Origin: Cristatella mucedo
Lineage: Eukaryota > Bryozoa > Phylactolaemata > Cristatellidae
NCBI GenBank assembly: GCA_009760855.2
Contig: WPIO01000018.1
Coordinates: 2,359,001-2,423,000 of the forward strand
Length of the DNA: 64,000 bases
Direction: 5' to 3'
The notes below the pieces were generated by a model. That model was not told where the DNA came from and ran no database searches. It saw only the letters and a list, made by a program, of their open reading frames with translations. Below are positions 10,960-24,000 of this stretch, piece after piece (position 1 is the first letter of the stretch; each line of letters opens with the position of its first letter). Position numbers and translations under genes: made by a program.

Positions 10960-13040
10960 CCATATATTATATCACCAACTGAAAGAGAGACAAACATCGA
11001 GAGTTATTGACTAATGAAATATACATGCATGTACAAGTTCACAAATATCCCAGTAAGCTGGGAAAGCAAACACACACACAAAGACATTTAGGACTTCTTG
11101 TTAGTCGGACCCCCTCGTTAAAAAATCAAGTAAAAATGCAGTGCTAATTATTGCAAGCCCCAAAACAATGAGAAATTAGCCGAGCTTCGAATTCAAAAGC
11201 GTGTGGATTGCCCTTTTGAAAGACTTGCATAGTTTCAGAACTAGTAACCACATACAGAAAAAATTGTGCCATGGCAATGGGTGTAAAGAACAGCCGAGCT
11301 TATGCTTTAATTTTGAGCGTCTTTAAATCAGATCCAGCGTTGTTGCTGACTCGATTTCGCTGCCTTTGAGATCGTTTCCGTAAAGACCACGACATTAAAA
11401 AAATATCGCATGATGCTCTAGCCGATTAGGCTCGGTGCATGTCATCACTAACCATATTTACAGGCATCGCATGCAGCATGTATTGGGTGCATATACAGAG
11501 ATTTATAATCTAAGTGATGCTATGGAAATATCTTCTTGTCACTGTTTTCATGTTAAAGGTAGCCTAGGGCGACCGACTACCACATAAAACACTGTACACT
11601 TAAAAATGCAGCATCTACAAGGGTGCCTAACTTTGGCTAAAAACCACAGGTCACCTAGTGCTCCCCCACTATAGTATCTCGTAGTGCAGAGTGGTGGGAC
11701 GCAAAGCTAGTGCAAAAAGAATTAATTTTTAGAGCCCCATAAGAGAAATTAACCTCTATTCAATTGCTTGGCATAGGCCACGGTGCTCATGTCTGCAACC
11801 TCGGTTATCAAGTGCACTTACAGCCAATGTGGTCAATGGCTGCATTTTATATTAGCAGTCTACACACGTTGAATGCCAACATATGCAGTCATGTAAGCAT
11901 GTTTTATGTGCTCCAAGTTTGAGGTATGGCAACCGCAAGGGCATCCAGGTGCAGTGCATAAATAGGAAAGAAAACACTGCTGCTCCAACCTGCCATTTCG
12001 GTTGTCGGAGCAAGGAACTTGCCTATCGGGTGCTAGGTGAGCATCTTCAGGACGCTTTCCTTTAGCCGCCCAGCTCTTCAAACTCCAGAAAAGCCATGGG
12101 ACAATGGGGCACACCACCGCAGTATGTTAAAAATTATTATTGTGATACTAGTGTTCAATGCTCTTAGAAGACGTAATCTCTTTCTAGGCACTTAACGTAT
12201 GCTGTTAAGGAAGCATGATCAAGTGTTTAACTTTTCAATGCTGTAACACACGAGGTGTGCAGCTTCCACGTCTAGTCAGAACTAGGTCGCCAACGCCATG
12301 CTCGTAACCATGCTACTCCTAGCCTGAAGCCGCATGCATACTGGTGAAGTCTGAACCTTGTAGCAAATCTAGTTACTTTTAGGTGCTGTAATAATCGATA
12401 TACATGTGCCGACGATAGAAGAAACACAACGATTATGATGAGGGCTCACACCTTAGCATCATCAAGTAGGAAAGTTATCAAGTAAGAAGCACTAATGCAG
12501 ACAAGCCTCTTTATTTCCAGTGAACTGTTACATGTGTAAGATAGTTTCCATGACATATACCGATGGTCTCTGGCCTAGAGCTTCAATAAGCACCAATCCC
12601 CGAGTCTCAAATCCTGACTGCCTGCCTATCTCATGGTGCCGGCTTTTTATATGGCATCGGCAATAAGCTATCAGACATTCGCATAATCACAAATAACTAC
12701 TAACCACAATGATTCAGCTGGTTTAGCAGGTGCTGACGTTACATTGTCAGCAAGCATTATTTTGCTTTAGGTCACATGCACACGGTCAACATGCAAATAT
12801 GGTTTGTGGCTGCAAGCACAATGTCAGCGAGCATGAGCAGGCAAAGGACAAATAACACCAACCCACCAAATGTGCCAATAGACAGGTGGACGTTTTAGCT
12901 ACTTTTTAAATGTCAAATGCATCAAGTCAGGTACTGTCGTGTCATCTGCTTTCTCTTACTTCATGTCCCCTGTACCACACTGCTTAATGCACATAAGCTT
13001 AATGCCCGTTAGTCAGTATGGCAGGAAACAAGATAGTGAC
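10960..13040. other. Repeat-derived spacer
   Basis: No gene was seen. It contains a minus-strand SINE-B-like piece near 11,690-11,830 (CCATAAGAGAAATTAACCTC), a short minus-strand LINE 3' tail near 12,150-12,210, and another LINE 3' UTR-like piece near 12,770-12,850 (GGTCACATGCACACGGTCAA). The rest has no signature I recognise. Confidence 0.45.
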
Positions 13041-13195
13041 TAGGCCTGACTTATTAATACAATTCCTTTTTGCATAGCTCCCTAAGAGAACTGCATCTCT
13101 ATTCATGTGCTTCACATATGTCAGGGGGCTCGTGCCGACAACCTCGGCCGGATTTTGGTCGAGGAGAGCACCCTAAATACTGGGTGCGATTAAGT
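13040..13195 (-). mobile_element. tRNA-derived SINE, family B, minus strand
   Basis: On the minus strand it shows GGTGCTCTCCTCGACCAAAA, then a B-box-like CACGAGCCC and a 3' end with GATGCAGTTCTCTTAGGGAG. This is the same layout as the plus-strand copy at 56,404. Confidence 0.6.
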
Positions 13196-13490
13196 AAGAG
13201 CATTTTATTTTACTCGAAAGCCTTTTTGCAGAGATGAAAACCGTCTGTACTCAACAAGTTCCACGATGTTGATTAAAATTAAATAACCATTATTAGTTTT
13301 AAATAATTTCGGAGCTTCCGACTCAGCTAGGTCTGGTGAGTGCTTTGCCAGGGCTGCCTTAGCAAGGCTCTTGAAACGCTCTGGAACTCGTTCAGTTGCA
13401 TAGCTTCCCAGGCCCAATCTGTTCGTGTCAATGTGCACATAAAAATATCCTGGAAAAGTACTTCTAAAGCCCTGTATATATTGACTGCCC

Positions 13491-13762
13491 GCTACCTCTA
13501 GCTTAATGTATCCGGGATTCGTGGGATATGCAGGCTTAGATGATGGATGTTGGCTATAGCTACCTTCAGCTAACTATATCCGGATTCAAGAGATATGCAG
13601 GCTTTGATGCTGGTCGCAAGCTGTAGCTACCTCTAGCTAAATGTATCCGAAATTCGTGAGATATGCGGGCTTTGATGCTTCTTGCAGGCTGTAGCTAACT
13701 TTAGCTTACTGTATATTTTATTAGCGAGATATGCAGGCTTTCATGCTGCTAGCAAGCTGTAA
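13491..13762 (+). repeat. Tandem repeat, about 68-bp unit, four copies
   Basis: Units begin near 13491, 13559, 13626 and 13694 with variants of GCTACCTCTAGCTAAATGTATCCG. They share an inner GAGATATGCAGGCTTTGATG. Copies differ by several substitutions, so the array is not recent. Confidence 0.85.
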
Positions 13763-14439
13763 GTCGGTGCTGTACTTACAAGATTGGAGAGATTCGCAGC
13801 GATGCATGTGGGGGAGCCTGCTGAGCGGTTCGAGACAATGATAGGAATACCAAACGAGCTGGTACTCAGCTTGCAGTTCCTGCCCAACGAGCTGTGTCGG
13901 AGCTATCGGTTCCGGCCACGACGGCAGCTCGGGGGTACTTTTCTTTTGTTAAGGCATAGCTCGCAGATCTTACTAACAGCATTAATATATAGGAATGCGT
14001 TTGATCTACGATGATTAAGCGATAAAAGGTACTGACGATAACAACTAGCATGCAGGCTACTAGCTGACGGCATAGCTAAGGCAGCCACCGGTTCAGGAGG
14101 CCCAGCAGCTTGAATCGATAAGCGTTTAGCTATCCATAGGCACGTAATTTCTTACCCACTACGGTCATATAACAATCAGAATAACTTTAAACAGGTCTTA
14201 GATGTACCGTTTCTGTATACGATGTTTGCAGGAACTTCGGTTTTCGGAAGAATTCTGCAACCAACACGAAAGCACGAGAGAGTGCTCTAATTCTGGAGGC
14301 TAGAGGTCGAATTCTTTGCTGCCCCTCGACTGTTGAGCCTTGGAGAGGTCTTCTTTTAGCTATGGCTGGTGTACCACACAGGTAATCATGAGCTGCATTA
14401 AAATATATTGATCATGCTGAGATGCTTAACGTGCGATTT

Positions 14440-14702
14440 GAATTAGGATAATATTTCAATTTGATTAATAATAGTAATAATAATAATGCACTTTCTTTTG
14501 CACCCGCAAGGAATTCAATCTCTTTCTAGGCACTTTACGTTTGCAGCAAAGGGAAACGCGATTGAATGGTGAGTAATACCATGCTTGATAAACAACATGA
14601 ATAAAATGTTTAGGGGTGACATGCACAGGTCAGCATGCAAATGTGGTTAGTCGTAGCTTGCACAGTGTCAGCACCCATAAGCACATGAAGCCAGTCCTTT
14701 AA
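14440..14702 (-). mobile_element. LINE 3' end, minus strand
   Basis: The reverse complement carries the LINE-1 3' UTR (AACCACATTTGCATGCTGACC, GTGCATGTCACCCC) and terminal (ATT)n tail (14,466-14,488 on plus). It abuts the plus-strand RT of copy 3 directly, as two inverted neighbours. Confidence 0.7.
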
Positions 14703-16250
14703 AAGACACTTGAACTGGTCGTGGTGGACCAGTTGAACTCATACATTGAAACTTCAAGCCTTGCTAGTAAGTTCCAGTCTGGCTTTAGAGCTGATCACTC
14801 CACAGAATCAGTATTGCTTGGGTGGACAACGACCTACTTAGGAATGCAGAAATGGGTTGAGTGTCTCTGCTTGTCCTGCTTGATCTTTGGGCAGCTTTTG
14901 ATACTATTGATCCTAAAGTTCTTCTAGAGTGCCTCCCATCTCGCCTGAGCATCACAGGCACTGCTACGCAATGGTTCAGGTCCTACCTCAGTTGGAGACT
15001 CCAGAGTATTGACGTGAATGGGCAAAAATCCTCTGAGGAGCCTCTGAAATATGGGGTTCCTCAGGGCTCCGTTCTAAGTCTGGTTCTTTTCACGGTTTAT
15101 ACTCTTCCTCTTGCTGATGTGATTGCCAAGCACAATCTAGGCTTTCACTTCTATGCGGATGACACTCAGATGCACCTTTGCTTTCATCCCTCCCAGCCTT
15201 CGAGCACCTCAAATTCTCTCAACTCACGTGCTGCATGTATTGATGACATCCTCACGTGGATGGCAGCAAATTTTCTCAAACTAAACGATGATAAACTAGC
15301 TGACTAGTTATGGGCAAACGCAGTGTAATTCAGAAATTGGAAAGGCTGATGCTCAAAATGGGCTCTGCCCTCATATCCCCTGTTGAATCAGCTCGAAATA
15401 TAGGTGTAATGTTCCAAAGTTACCTCTAGTTAGACGACCACATCAGCTCCACAGTCCAATCTTCTTACTTTCAGCTACATGACATTGCTAAAATTTTGGT
15501 TTGTTTAGATAGGGATACGGCATCTAAGTTGATCCATGCACTCGTGACATCCCGTCTTGACTTCTGTAACTCACTGCTTACTGGCTTACTGGCACATTCG
15601 ATCAGGCGATTGCATCTGGTGCAAAACTCTGCAGCTAGGCTTGTCTGTCGTGGGCTTTGCAGTTGCCACATCACATCACTTCTCACCGACTTGCACTGCC
15701 GACCAGTCAAGCAACAGATCGACTTCAAGGTTTTGTTGCTCACTTTTAGGTCACTTCATTTTTTGGCTCAAGCCTATCTCTCAGATCTACTCCCCCATCA
15801 GGCCACGCATCGTACCACCTGCTTTTTGAAATCCAACAGTTTACTAATAACTCGTACAAATCTCAAATCCTTTAGAGACCGTGCATTTAGTTCGTATGCT
15901 CCCAAAGCCTGGAACTCCCTCCCGACTTGCTTCAGAACACCCCCTGACTTGACCACATTTAAAAAGCATTTAAAAACGCACCAATTCAGTACAGCATTTA
16001 GTGGGTCCCTGTGATTCGTCCTTCATGTGCTAATGCATGCTGACATTCTGCATGCTGCCAATAACTACATTTGCATGCTGACCCTGTGCATGTCACCCCT
16101 AATCTTGTTATTCATGTTGTTTATCAAGCATGATATTACTCACCATTCAACTGCATTTCTCTTTGCAGCAAATGTAAAGCACTAAGAAAAAGATTTGGTT
16201 ATCTGAGGGCACTTTATCAAGTGCATTATTATTATTATCATGATCATTAG
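14703..16250 (+). mobile_element. CR1/L2-like LINE, copy 3, RT and 3' end
   Basis: Truncated at the 5' end. RT motifs are visible over 14,860-15,310: LLDLWAAFDTID, GVPQGSVLSLVLF and FHFYADDTQ (intact YADD). A second open stretch at 15,496-16,014 carries the post-RT region (LVQNSAARLVCR, APKAWNSLPTC). The 3' end is GGGCACTTTATCAAGTGC followed by (ATT)n at about 16,230. A frameshift or stop near 15,307 separates the two parts. Confidence 0.85.
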
Positions 16251-16439
16251 CAGACTGTGAGCACTGGGCTGAGACCCTAAGAGGGCTTAGACTGCCTAAG
16301 CAGCCGCAGGCTCACGGGTGGTGGAGGGCTGACGATGAAAATCGAAGTTCTTGTGAATTTAGTATACCGAAACCGCTAAGACCTGATTGAAGTTCATATG
16401 TTTATAGTTTGACGATAGCGCATAATAAATCACTTGCCT

Positions 16440-18850
16440 GTGGACACCTAACGGCTTACAAGTTGTGGCTGAGTCATCCTTGACTACCTATATGGCAGCT
16501 TGTGATTCGCCGATAGCTACTAACCTGCTTATTAGTTATGATCGTCCCTACCCATTAACGTCTCGTTATCGTTGTCCACATGCACGCCTGGTTGTAAGTG
16601 TTGTTACTCTAGTCCCTGAATCATGCATTAACATAGGCAAAGCGTCTGGAGACTGCACAGGGGCCACGAGCTGAGAACCGGCTGGTTTGGTATTCCTAGC
16701 ATTGTCTCTAACCATTTGGGGCATTCTCCATCAAGCCTTGCTGTGCTTCTCTATAACTTTGTGGTCGTCAGACCTGCTATAACTGCAGCTGTCCAACTTA
16801 ATGCTTATCTTGGGAATCCTCGCTAGAGACCTAAATTAATTTGACACTATTTCTAAAAAAAAGGCATCAATCGTTCAGCCTTGACCTAAAATTGGCCTAA
16901 TTATTGGCCATTAAAAAAGCAACCCCAACAGGTTACTCCTTCTTTTGCATCCCTAGATCAATCCTTACTGGATGCAAAATCGTTGTTATCACGCCCCCAT
17001 CTTTCGATTTCAAGTCATTTTGAGGCCCCTCGAAGCAGTCTTTAGAATTGATTGTTTTGAGTTCATCCGAAAACAACCTACCAATGGTGCCAGTAGTCTA
17101 TCGCCCACCAGGTATCACATCGCCCTTTCTCTCATATTTCTTTGATCTCATTTTGATTCTGTGAGCAACAAATTGATCTTTCCTCGTTGTAGGTGATTTC
17201 AACATTTATTTTGATAACTTATCTGACGTCTTCAGCACCAAATTTTGTGCACTGACTGACTCATTGTCTCTTGTGGATCATGGCCATACCCCTATTCACA
17301 GTAAGCTTCACACACTCTACGAAGTTTTTGCCTACAACTGCATGTTAACATCACCTATTGTTACCAAATTCTGAAAATCTGACCACAGGCATATTTCATT
17401 TAGTCTACAGTGAGTTCCCTCCTTCTCCTCATTTAAAATCACTTGTGAATCGCGAAACCTCAGGACCTTTGAGATCGATGCTGACCGTGCTAGAATATTT
17501 GTTTCGCCTCCTCTGCTCAATCCCCCTTCCAACCTGTCATCATCGGTAGATTGCATGCTGACATGCTCGACGAGTTTGCACTCCTGATGAAGCACAGTGT
17601 ACACCCTAGCCCAGACGGCCTATGGTTTACCACAGACATTTAACTAGCTAGGTCTATTAAGCAAAATCTTGAAAACCATACACAAGATCAGAACTGACTG
17701 TCTGTAACGGGGGGGGGGGCTTTTTTGTCAGCAAGATAGATAAGATCAGAGAGTTCAAGTCTAAGGTAGAAGCACCCCCTCTGGACTCCAGTCGCTCAAT
17801 TACATCAATACATGACTCCTATCAGTCATTCCGGTGCACTAACTTGACTGTTACGTTCAAGTAGGCCACAAAAGACCTTACCCCGAAATGTGTCTACCAA
17901 TTACAGAAGACGACTAGCTCTCCAGACTACTGGTCCAACTTCCTATGTCTACGGCACTTAGACATTAAAAATAAACTAAAAAAAACTGATTTAAGAGATC
18001 ATTTTTTGCATAGCCACAGAAGAGCCTTAAAGGCTTTTACTGCCACTTGCTGCAGCAATGAGAGACTGCCCACAGTGGGTTACTAATCCATGAGCTCGCG
18101 ACCGAGGTCGTGAAGAGCAACTGTCGTACCGAGTGTGTCATCGCTTCTCTCCATCTTTCTAGATCTGCTGCAGCTATGCGTTACTAACATAATATATACA
18201 TCCTTAGCCCGAGGTCACGTCCTGCACTTTTAAAAAAGGCTATGGTCAGCATTAATTAAGGATGTAATCCTAGACCAAGAGGACTTGAGCAGCTTCTATC
18301 TCTCTTCTCCAGCTTCTATCACAGACACTAAAACGAGTTGTGGCAGACCAACTAAACTCTTGTATTGAGACCTCCAACCTAGCAATTAAGTTCCAGTCTG
18401 TGTTTAAAGATAATCTCTCCAAAGAGTCAGTATTGCTTAGGATTATTAACGAACGTCGCAGGACTGCCAACTTTGTTAAAGTCTCTGTCCTCGTTCTGCT
18501 TAATCTTTCGGCAACGTTCAATACTGTTGATCACAAAGTTCTTCTTGAGTGCCTCTCATCTAGTCTGGGAATCACTGGCACTGCAATGCAATAGCTGAAG
18601 GTCCTATCGCAGTGGGGGACTGCAGAGTATTGATGTGAACGAAGAGATCATCCATGGACCCACTTAAGGACTAAGTACCTCAGGACTCTTTTACAGTTTA
18701 TACTCAGCCACTTGCCGAGGCGATTGTCAAGTACAATCTAGGCTTTCACTTCTATGCTGCAGATAACACTCAATTATAACTTTACTTCTATCCTTCTTAC
18801 CGCTCAAGCATGTCCAATTCAGTGCATCTTTGTCACTCTATTTCTGCTAT
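16440..18850 (+). mobile_element. CR1/L2-like LINE, copy 4, 5' region, EN and RT remnants
   Basis: A 5' region (GAGCTGAGAACCGGCTGG) is followed by an EN start near 16,800, EN remnants over 17,000-17,700, and an RT start near 18,340 (SCIETSNLAIKFQS; LLNLSATFNTVDHKVL). The RT is broken after 18,594. A homopolymer of nine G lies at about 17,710. A SINE in minus orientation interrupts it near 18,000. Confidence 0.7.
17998..18142 (-). mobile_element. tRNA-derived SINE, family A, minus strand
   Basis: On the minus strand: CTCACGACCTCGGTCGCGAG region, degraded B box (TGGATTAGTAACCCACTG), then the body CAAGTGGCAGTAAAAGCC and AAGGCTCTTCTGTGGCTATG. More degraded than the 10,254 copy and nested in LINE copy 4. 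Confidence 0.55.
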
Positions 18851-19479
18851 GCACTATCTGTAAGGATCGTAGAAAAATTGCATGAAAACACTTGCGTGTA
18901 ACTTTGGAAACGAGAGTCAAACGACGGAAGTATCCTCAATGTGTCTATTATTCTTTGCTTGCCTACTAGATGGTCTCATAGGTATTTTAATCTTCAAGAT
19001 CTTGGATGATTAATTGCCAGTTTTAGATTGAGTCAGTTGGGCAATGCTGAGAGAAAGTCTGAAGCCGCACTAAAATATCTCTCATGCAGAGCACAACAGC
19101 AACTCTTTAGGACAGAGCTTGCTACCTTTCAGCAAGTTGCGGCCTTTAATCATGGCAACATGTTAGTAATATAGGTGCATTCCTTAAGCGGTACTATACT
19201 CCAACAGGAGAAGAAGCACCTACTGCTTTCAACCGGATGATTTACATGCTGCTGGAGAATGGCACTAAATTCGCACTACCACTCCTACTACGGTTGTTTA
19301 TGAATCGCGTTCAGCCTTATTTACGCTCATCTGTGGTATTTAAGAGACTTCGATTAATTTTCGTACAGAGAGGATGTAAAATAAAATCGACAAAAACTTG
19401 TTTTCACAGCTCATCTGACCTAGATAGACTTTTACCTAACTAATTGCAAAATACTGAAATATCTGTTTTGCAGTATCGG

Positions 19480-20365
19480 AGATAATTCTTTCTTTCTTAG
19501 ACTTTACATGTGCTGCTAAAGAAAGGATGCGCACATGGTCCGAATTAATATGCACAGTGCCAACATGCACAACGTGGTTAATTGAGGCTTACAGAGTGTC
19601 ATCACGTATAAACGCAAAGAAGACAAATCGCAATAAAAAATAAAATTAGATTAAACTAATCGAAAATACAATGAGAAAATTATTATGATGTAACGTTTTT
19701 AAATGTCAAGGCATGAGATGTCAGGACAACAGTCTGGAACGAGTTAGCAGCTTCGGGGTCGCACAAACTAAATGCAAGGTCTCCAAAGACTCTGAGATTG
19801 ACTAGAGCCACAGCAAAACAAACTTGGTTAAAGGAACTGCAGTACCAGGATTTATTGGTAATGAGTTTCGCTAGATGGCCCAGAGAATAATGAAGAGACC
19901 TGGAAGTGAATTACACAAACTAGAAGTCGATGCTTGATGGGGTGCCCAGATATAGAGTACCGGTAAGCAAGTAGTGGTACAATGCGGTGAATGCGAAGTT
20001 TTTTCCAACTGTAGGCACGCGATTGCATAGGATAGAATTAAGAGCACGAACTTGTCGATTCTGCGTCAACATTGCATGGAAAGACTTTGATGAAGTATTC
20101 CTGAATATGTTGGCCCAAGTTTTCCATAGAAACGTTGTTTGAAGTAGACAAACTTTACTATGGAGCTGAAGTGTTCTTCTAAATAAAAGTCTGATTAGAA
20201 TGTAATTCCCACATTTCTTGATGGTGCTATTTGGGATATGCTTGCAGAGCAGATTTTAAGTGTTAGTATTTCCAATCTCTGAATCTCGCCAGGTTTTCCC
20301 ATAACTAGTCAGTTGGTTGTATCGTCATAAAACTCAAAGACATTTTCTGGCATACAAAATTTTGA
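19480..20365 (-). mobile_element. Old LINE remnant, minus strand
   Basis: It has a reverse-complemented LINE-1-like 3' UTR (CACAGTGCCAACATGCACAA on plus). Degraded post-RT coding follows up to about 20,330, where TCCCATAACTAGTCAG parallels CCCATAACTAGTAAGTTG at 57,790. It is far more diverged than the other copies. Confidence 0.5.
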
Positions 20366-21090
20366 TGTAGCCAACTTACAGAGTAAGGAAGCTTGCTCAT
20401 CGAGTAAAGTTTAGGTTTTAACATATCGGCTTCACGAGATTTCCTAGTGGAGTCACTCAGCATAGCTAAGTAAGGCCAAGCGTTTCTGGAAGTGTGGGAT
20501 CTTAAAAGCACAAAAAATACACCTCCTCGTTTACGGATGCGAGCACTTTTTAAAGAAACGCTAACTCCAATTGTAATTAATTCCGTCTGGCGAAAACAGA
20601 ATCACTGAAAAATTCTTTGCAATTGATTCTTGAAAGTCCGATAGGATAGATATCCGCGAGCCTAATGATGGTGCCACAGCTTATTTTTTCACCAGCCACT
20701 GCTAGACTAAATTGATTTTGCCGTAACCATTTCGACATGTTCGTGATCCTTTTTAGAAATATTAAAACGATGAATATAATTAGGCTTGAGTAAGTTTTTA
20801 TTTTAGCTGTATATTGACACCTCAGATGTGCAGGCAACCATAGGAAGCTCAATATAGATCCTAGCGAAACCACATTTTTAGTTCGCTGAGTCCTTAGTAG
20901 TCAATAGGCTCTCATCTAAGAGGTAAATCAGTGTATGCGGCTTATTTTTCCATCATCATCAGGGAGAGCTACGACATCCTAAACGTTCCTTAATGCCAAG
21001 CTTGAAAGCGGCTGCAGGGTCTCATCCTCAAGCCATCATGCAATATCGAACATATAACTTATTTACTAAAGCAAATATCCAAGCAGTACA
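20366..21090. other. Downstream of sulfotransferase B, nothing recognised
   Basis: This is the side where a terminal sulfotransferase exon would be expected. No RKGxxGDWKN-like segment was seen, and open frames are short and AT-rich. Confidence 0.35.
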
Positions 21091-21093
21091 AAC

Positions 21094-24000
21094 CTCTAGC
21101 ATAAGCTCGTAATGCAAATCAAAGATCTGCGGTTTTTTAATCATGGCTTGACAGCTCTTGAAGTGGTTTGACCGTAATCCCCAGCTCACTAGAATGAAGA
21201 GAGTGCGATTGTCAATGTCTCCGTCATTGGTATAAGTACATGCAGTAAGGTAGAGCCACGCCGATCTTTGCCTTTCATGTACGTCTCAAGAAAGTCACCA
21301 AACGACTCTTTTGGTTGCTTCAAGTTAGCTCGAAATGTGTTCATCTTATGCCACCTACTCACAGCCATGTCTAGAAGATCCCGATGAACACAAATCACGT
21401 ACAACAAAGCAGGTCAACTAAAGAGAAACATTTCCCTAATCAGAGTACACTATCAAATATTAAACCGGCATTTCTTTAAATGCAGCTAGTTTTCAATCTA
21501 GTGAGAACGACAGTTTTACGTAGGAAGACGCTGGTCAGCACAATTATGTAGATATAGTAGGACATTTCGTACTAAAAACCACAATAGTTAAAACATTATG
21601 GTCAAATATTTTTGCTCCCTTGGCTATAAATTGATTCTTCTATTCTCTACTACAAAATATATATATTTTCTTCTATTCTCTACTATAAAAATATATACCA
21701 AATACTTTTCCCAGAAATTGGGGTCTGCTGTAATTTAAATAACACAATTTAATTTTATGAAATTTGCTGGTGGATACGTTCCTACTTTAGGCTCATAAAT
21801 CGCTTAAGACGGAGTTGGGCAGCCATAGGAGTGGGGGATTCTTAGGAAGATATGCCACTAGGAAGTTAGATCAATAGAAAATGTGTAGTGCACGAGTCTA
21901 GAACCATCTTATTTCTTTTCATAGCAGAGTAAATGAAAATCAATATTTGATTGGCATACTAAGATAAATAAATCGATAGCCTTTGTATGCATTTCCTCAA
22001 ACTATGCACATCATTTAAAAAGATTAGGTCCAACAAATTCTTCATAAAAGATTACTCAAGATTTGAGAGAGGTGTATATAATTTTACATATTCCTGCCAG
22101 GCAATACCTCTAGCACAAGGTACATAATTACAGATAAAAACTGCAAGATAACAATTTCTGGTAAGGCTGCATAGTGTTGTATTCAAATTAGTCTGACGTG
22201 ATTAGAGGCTTGTAAAATAGATAAAAATAGAGCAAGATTGTTTAATATCACTAATGGGCCAGGAACCTACTAACACCATAGTAACCTCATCACTAATGGG
22301 GGGACAGTTTCTAGCATTGGACGTTAAATTGTGTACACTTTACTTTATCTAGTTCCAAGTAGCATAGCAATCTTTAAGCGAGAGCAGGAAACTATACAGC
22401 TAGAAAAATATTGTACATCTAGATGATGAGGTCACAGACGCGGCTGAGGAAAATATCCATGATTGTCAATTCTGAAAAACCTTATCTATCTGGTAAGAAA
22501 AATAGAAAAATACTCAGCCCAACACGTAACTACCGACACCTAAAACATAAGAGTTGCACTCTTAGATAAAAGTGTAAAATTAAAGACCAGTATAAGATTC
22601 ACTAACAGCCTTGTAACTTCGTAATTGAGGAAAGGCGGGATGCTCTTTGACCACAATGTTAGTGGTACTTGTGGAGCCATATTAATCGCTTTTTAGCAGA
22701 ATTAATGACAAATATTCACGTGCAGATTTTGCTCGAGCTTGAATGTTGCTATTATCTATCAAAGAAGCAAAAAACCATCATGTGGCTCACCGTGTACACC
22801 TTATAGAGGACTACACCATTTGATGTTACAGAGGACTGCAAGATATTGCTGAGTGCCTTGAAGTATTCTATAGTTGGTGAGTCGAAAACATGAATACCTA
22901 TGTTATCAAAACTCAAGCAGACCATGGAGCCTAAGTTAAAGCAGCGAGATCGTCTCTTTTATCTGGATAAATGAACCTTTGTACATCCTGAACAAGTGCA
23001 GAATGACCGAAACACGATGACTTCCGGTGTACATGATACCAACATAATACGCTTGCTCAGATGAATATTGCATTTCTATGGGTAATTTGCAAAACATTCA
23101 GATGATAGACAATTTTTTCTCCCTAGACTCTCAGCAAAAGAGTAATATCTTCTCTCTCTCTCTCTCCCTCTCTCTTTCTCTCCCTCTCTCTCTCGCTCGC
23201 TCTCCCTCGCCCTCCCTCTCTCACTCTCTCTCTCTCTCACTTTCTCTCTCACTCTCCCTCACTCTTTCTCGCGCGCTCTCTCAAATTACCTACGTACCAG
23301 TTTCATATGTGCACACTATCTCTCTCACTCTCACTTTGTCTCTCGGCAATAGACAGCTCACTTCTTTGAGCTTAAGAGTGTATTAAGTTAAGGATCTGTA
23401 GTTTTGAGTGGCTGAGATGACCTTATGGTATTGCATGCTAACTATACATAGTCGCCACGACAAAAATATATGTTCCCGTAGATTTTTAACTTCCACTTTG
23501 GACGAATAACTGCATAACCGATTTCAATATTTATCAGACTGTGTAATAAACTCCAAACAATTACGGCACTGTAAAAATATCTTTCAAGAAAATAGCACGC
23601 ACTAGCAAAAAGTCTAGAAAATCTGAATGCTCCTTTCAGAACCCTTCAATATTTTTAGAGACTCCATGTAAATGCATCTTAATTTGCTTGATTATTTTTT
23701 CCTGACGAAGTATGATGATAAGACATGAACGGTCAATTTTTTTCGCCGGGCCTCCTTCCCATGAATAGAGCTGCTACAACAAGACCACGTGCGAAAAAAC
23801 CAGCAATCGATTACGTTAGACCTTCCCTTTTCCATCTCGCACTTGTTGGGGAAGCATATCGTACAAGAGGTGAGTTTTTATCACTCGTGGAGATGGCTGA
23901 ACTGAAAGTGTTTATAAATTTACAGAGACAATATTTTCCGTTTTGCCTTTATTTTCTATCTAAAACAAATATAGCTCTTGTCAAAAGATTAGCTTTCACT

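Larger units (their letters stand above)
8275..10960 (+). mobile_element. CR1/L2-like LINE, copy 2, with two nested insertions
   Basis: It starts in the EN/RT linker (AACCGTCTCCTCAACCATTC). It is interrupted by LINE-2 at about 8412-8815 and resumes with GATTCGTGTGATCTGATCGC. RT coding follows, with an open stretch at 9537-10256 holding VRQGSVLGPVIF and a degenerate active-site box SVDD where intact relatives have YADD. A SINE-A sits at 10,254-10,430. The LINE 3' part resumes afterwards (CGTCCCTTCATTCTTTGGCT) and runs to a tail near 10,950 (GAGTTCTCTAAGGGCATTTT). Confidence 0.75.

Noticed and set aside
13205-13438. 77-residue minus-strand frame as a host gene
   Set aside because: No recognisable domain, splice context or homologous pattern; it lies among repeat debris.
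23078-23386. Ser/Leu-rich protein
   Set aside because: It is the translation of a CT-rich microsatellite.
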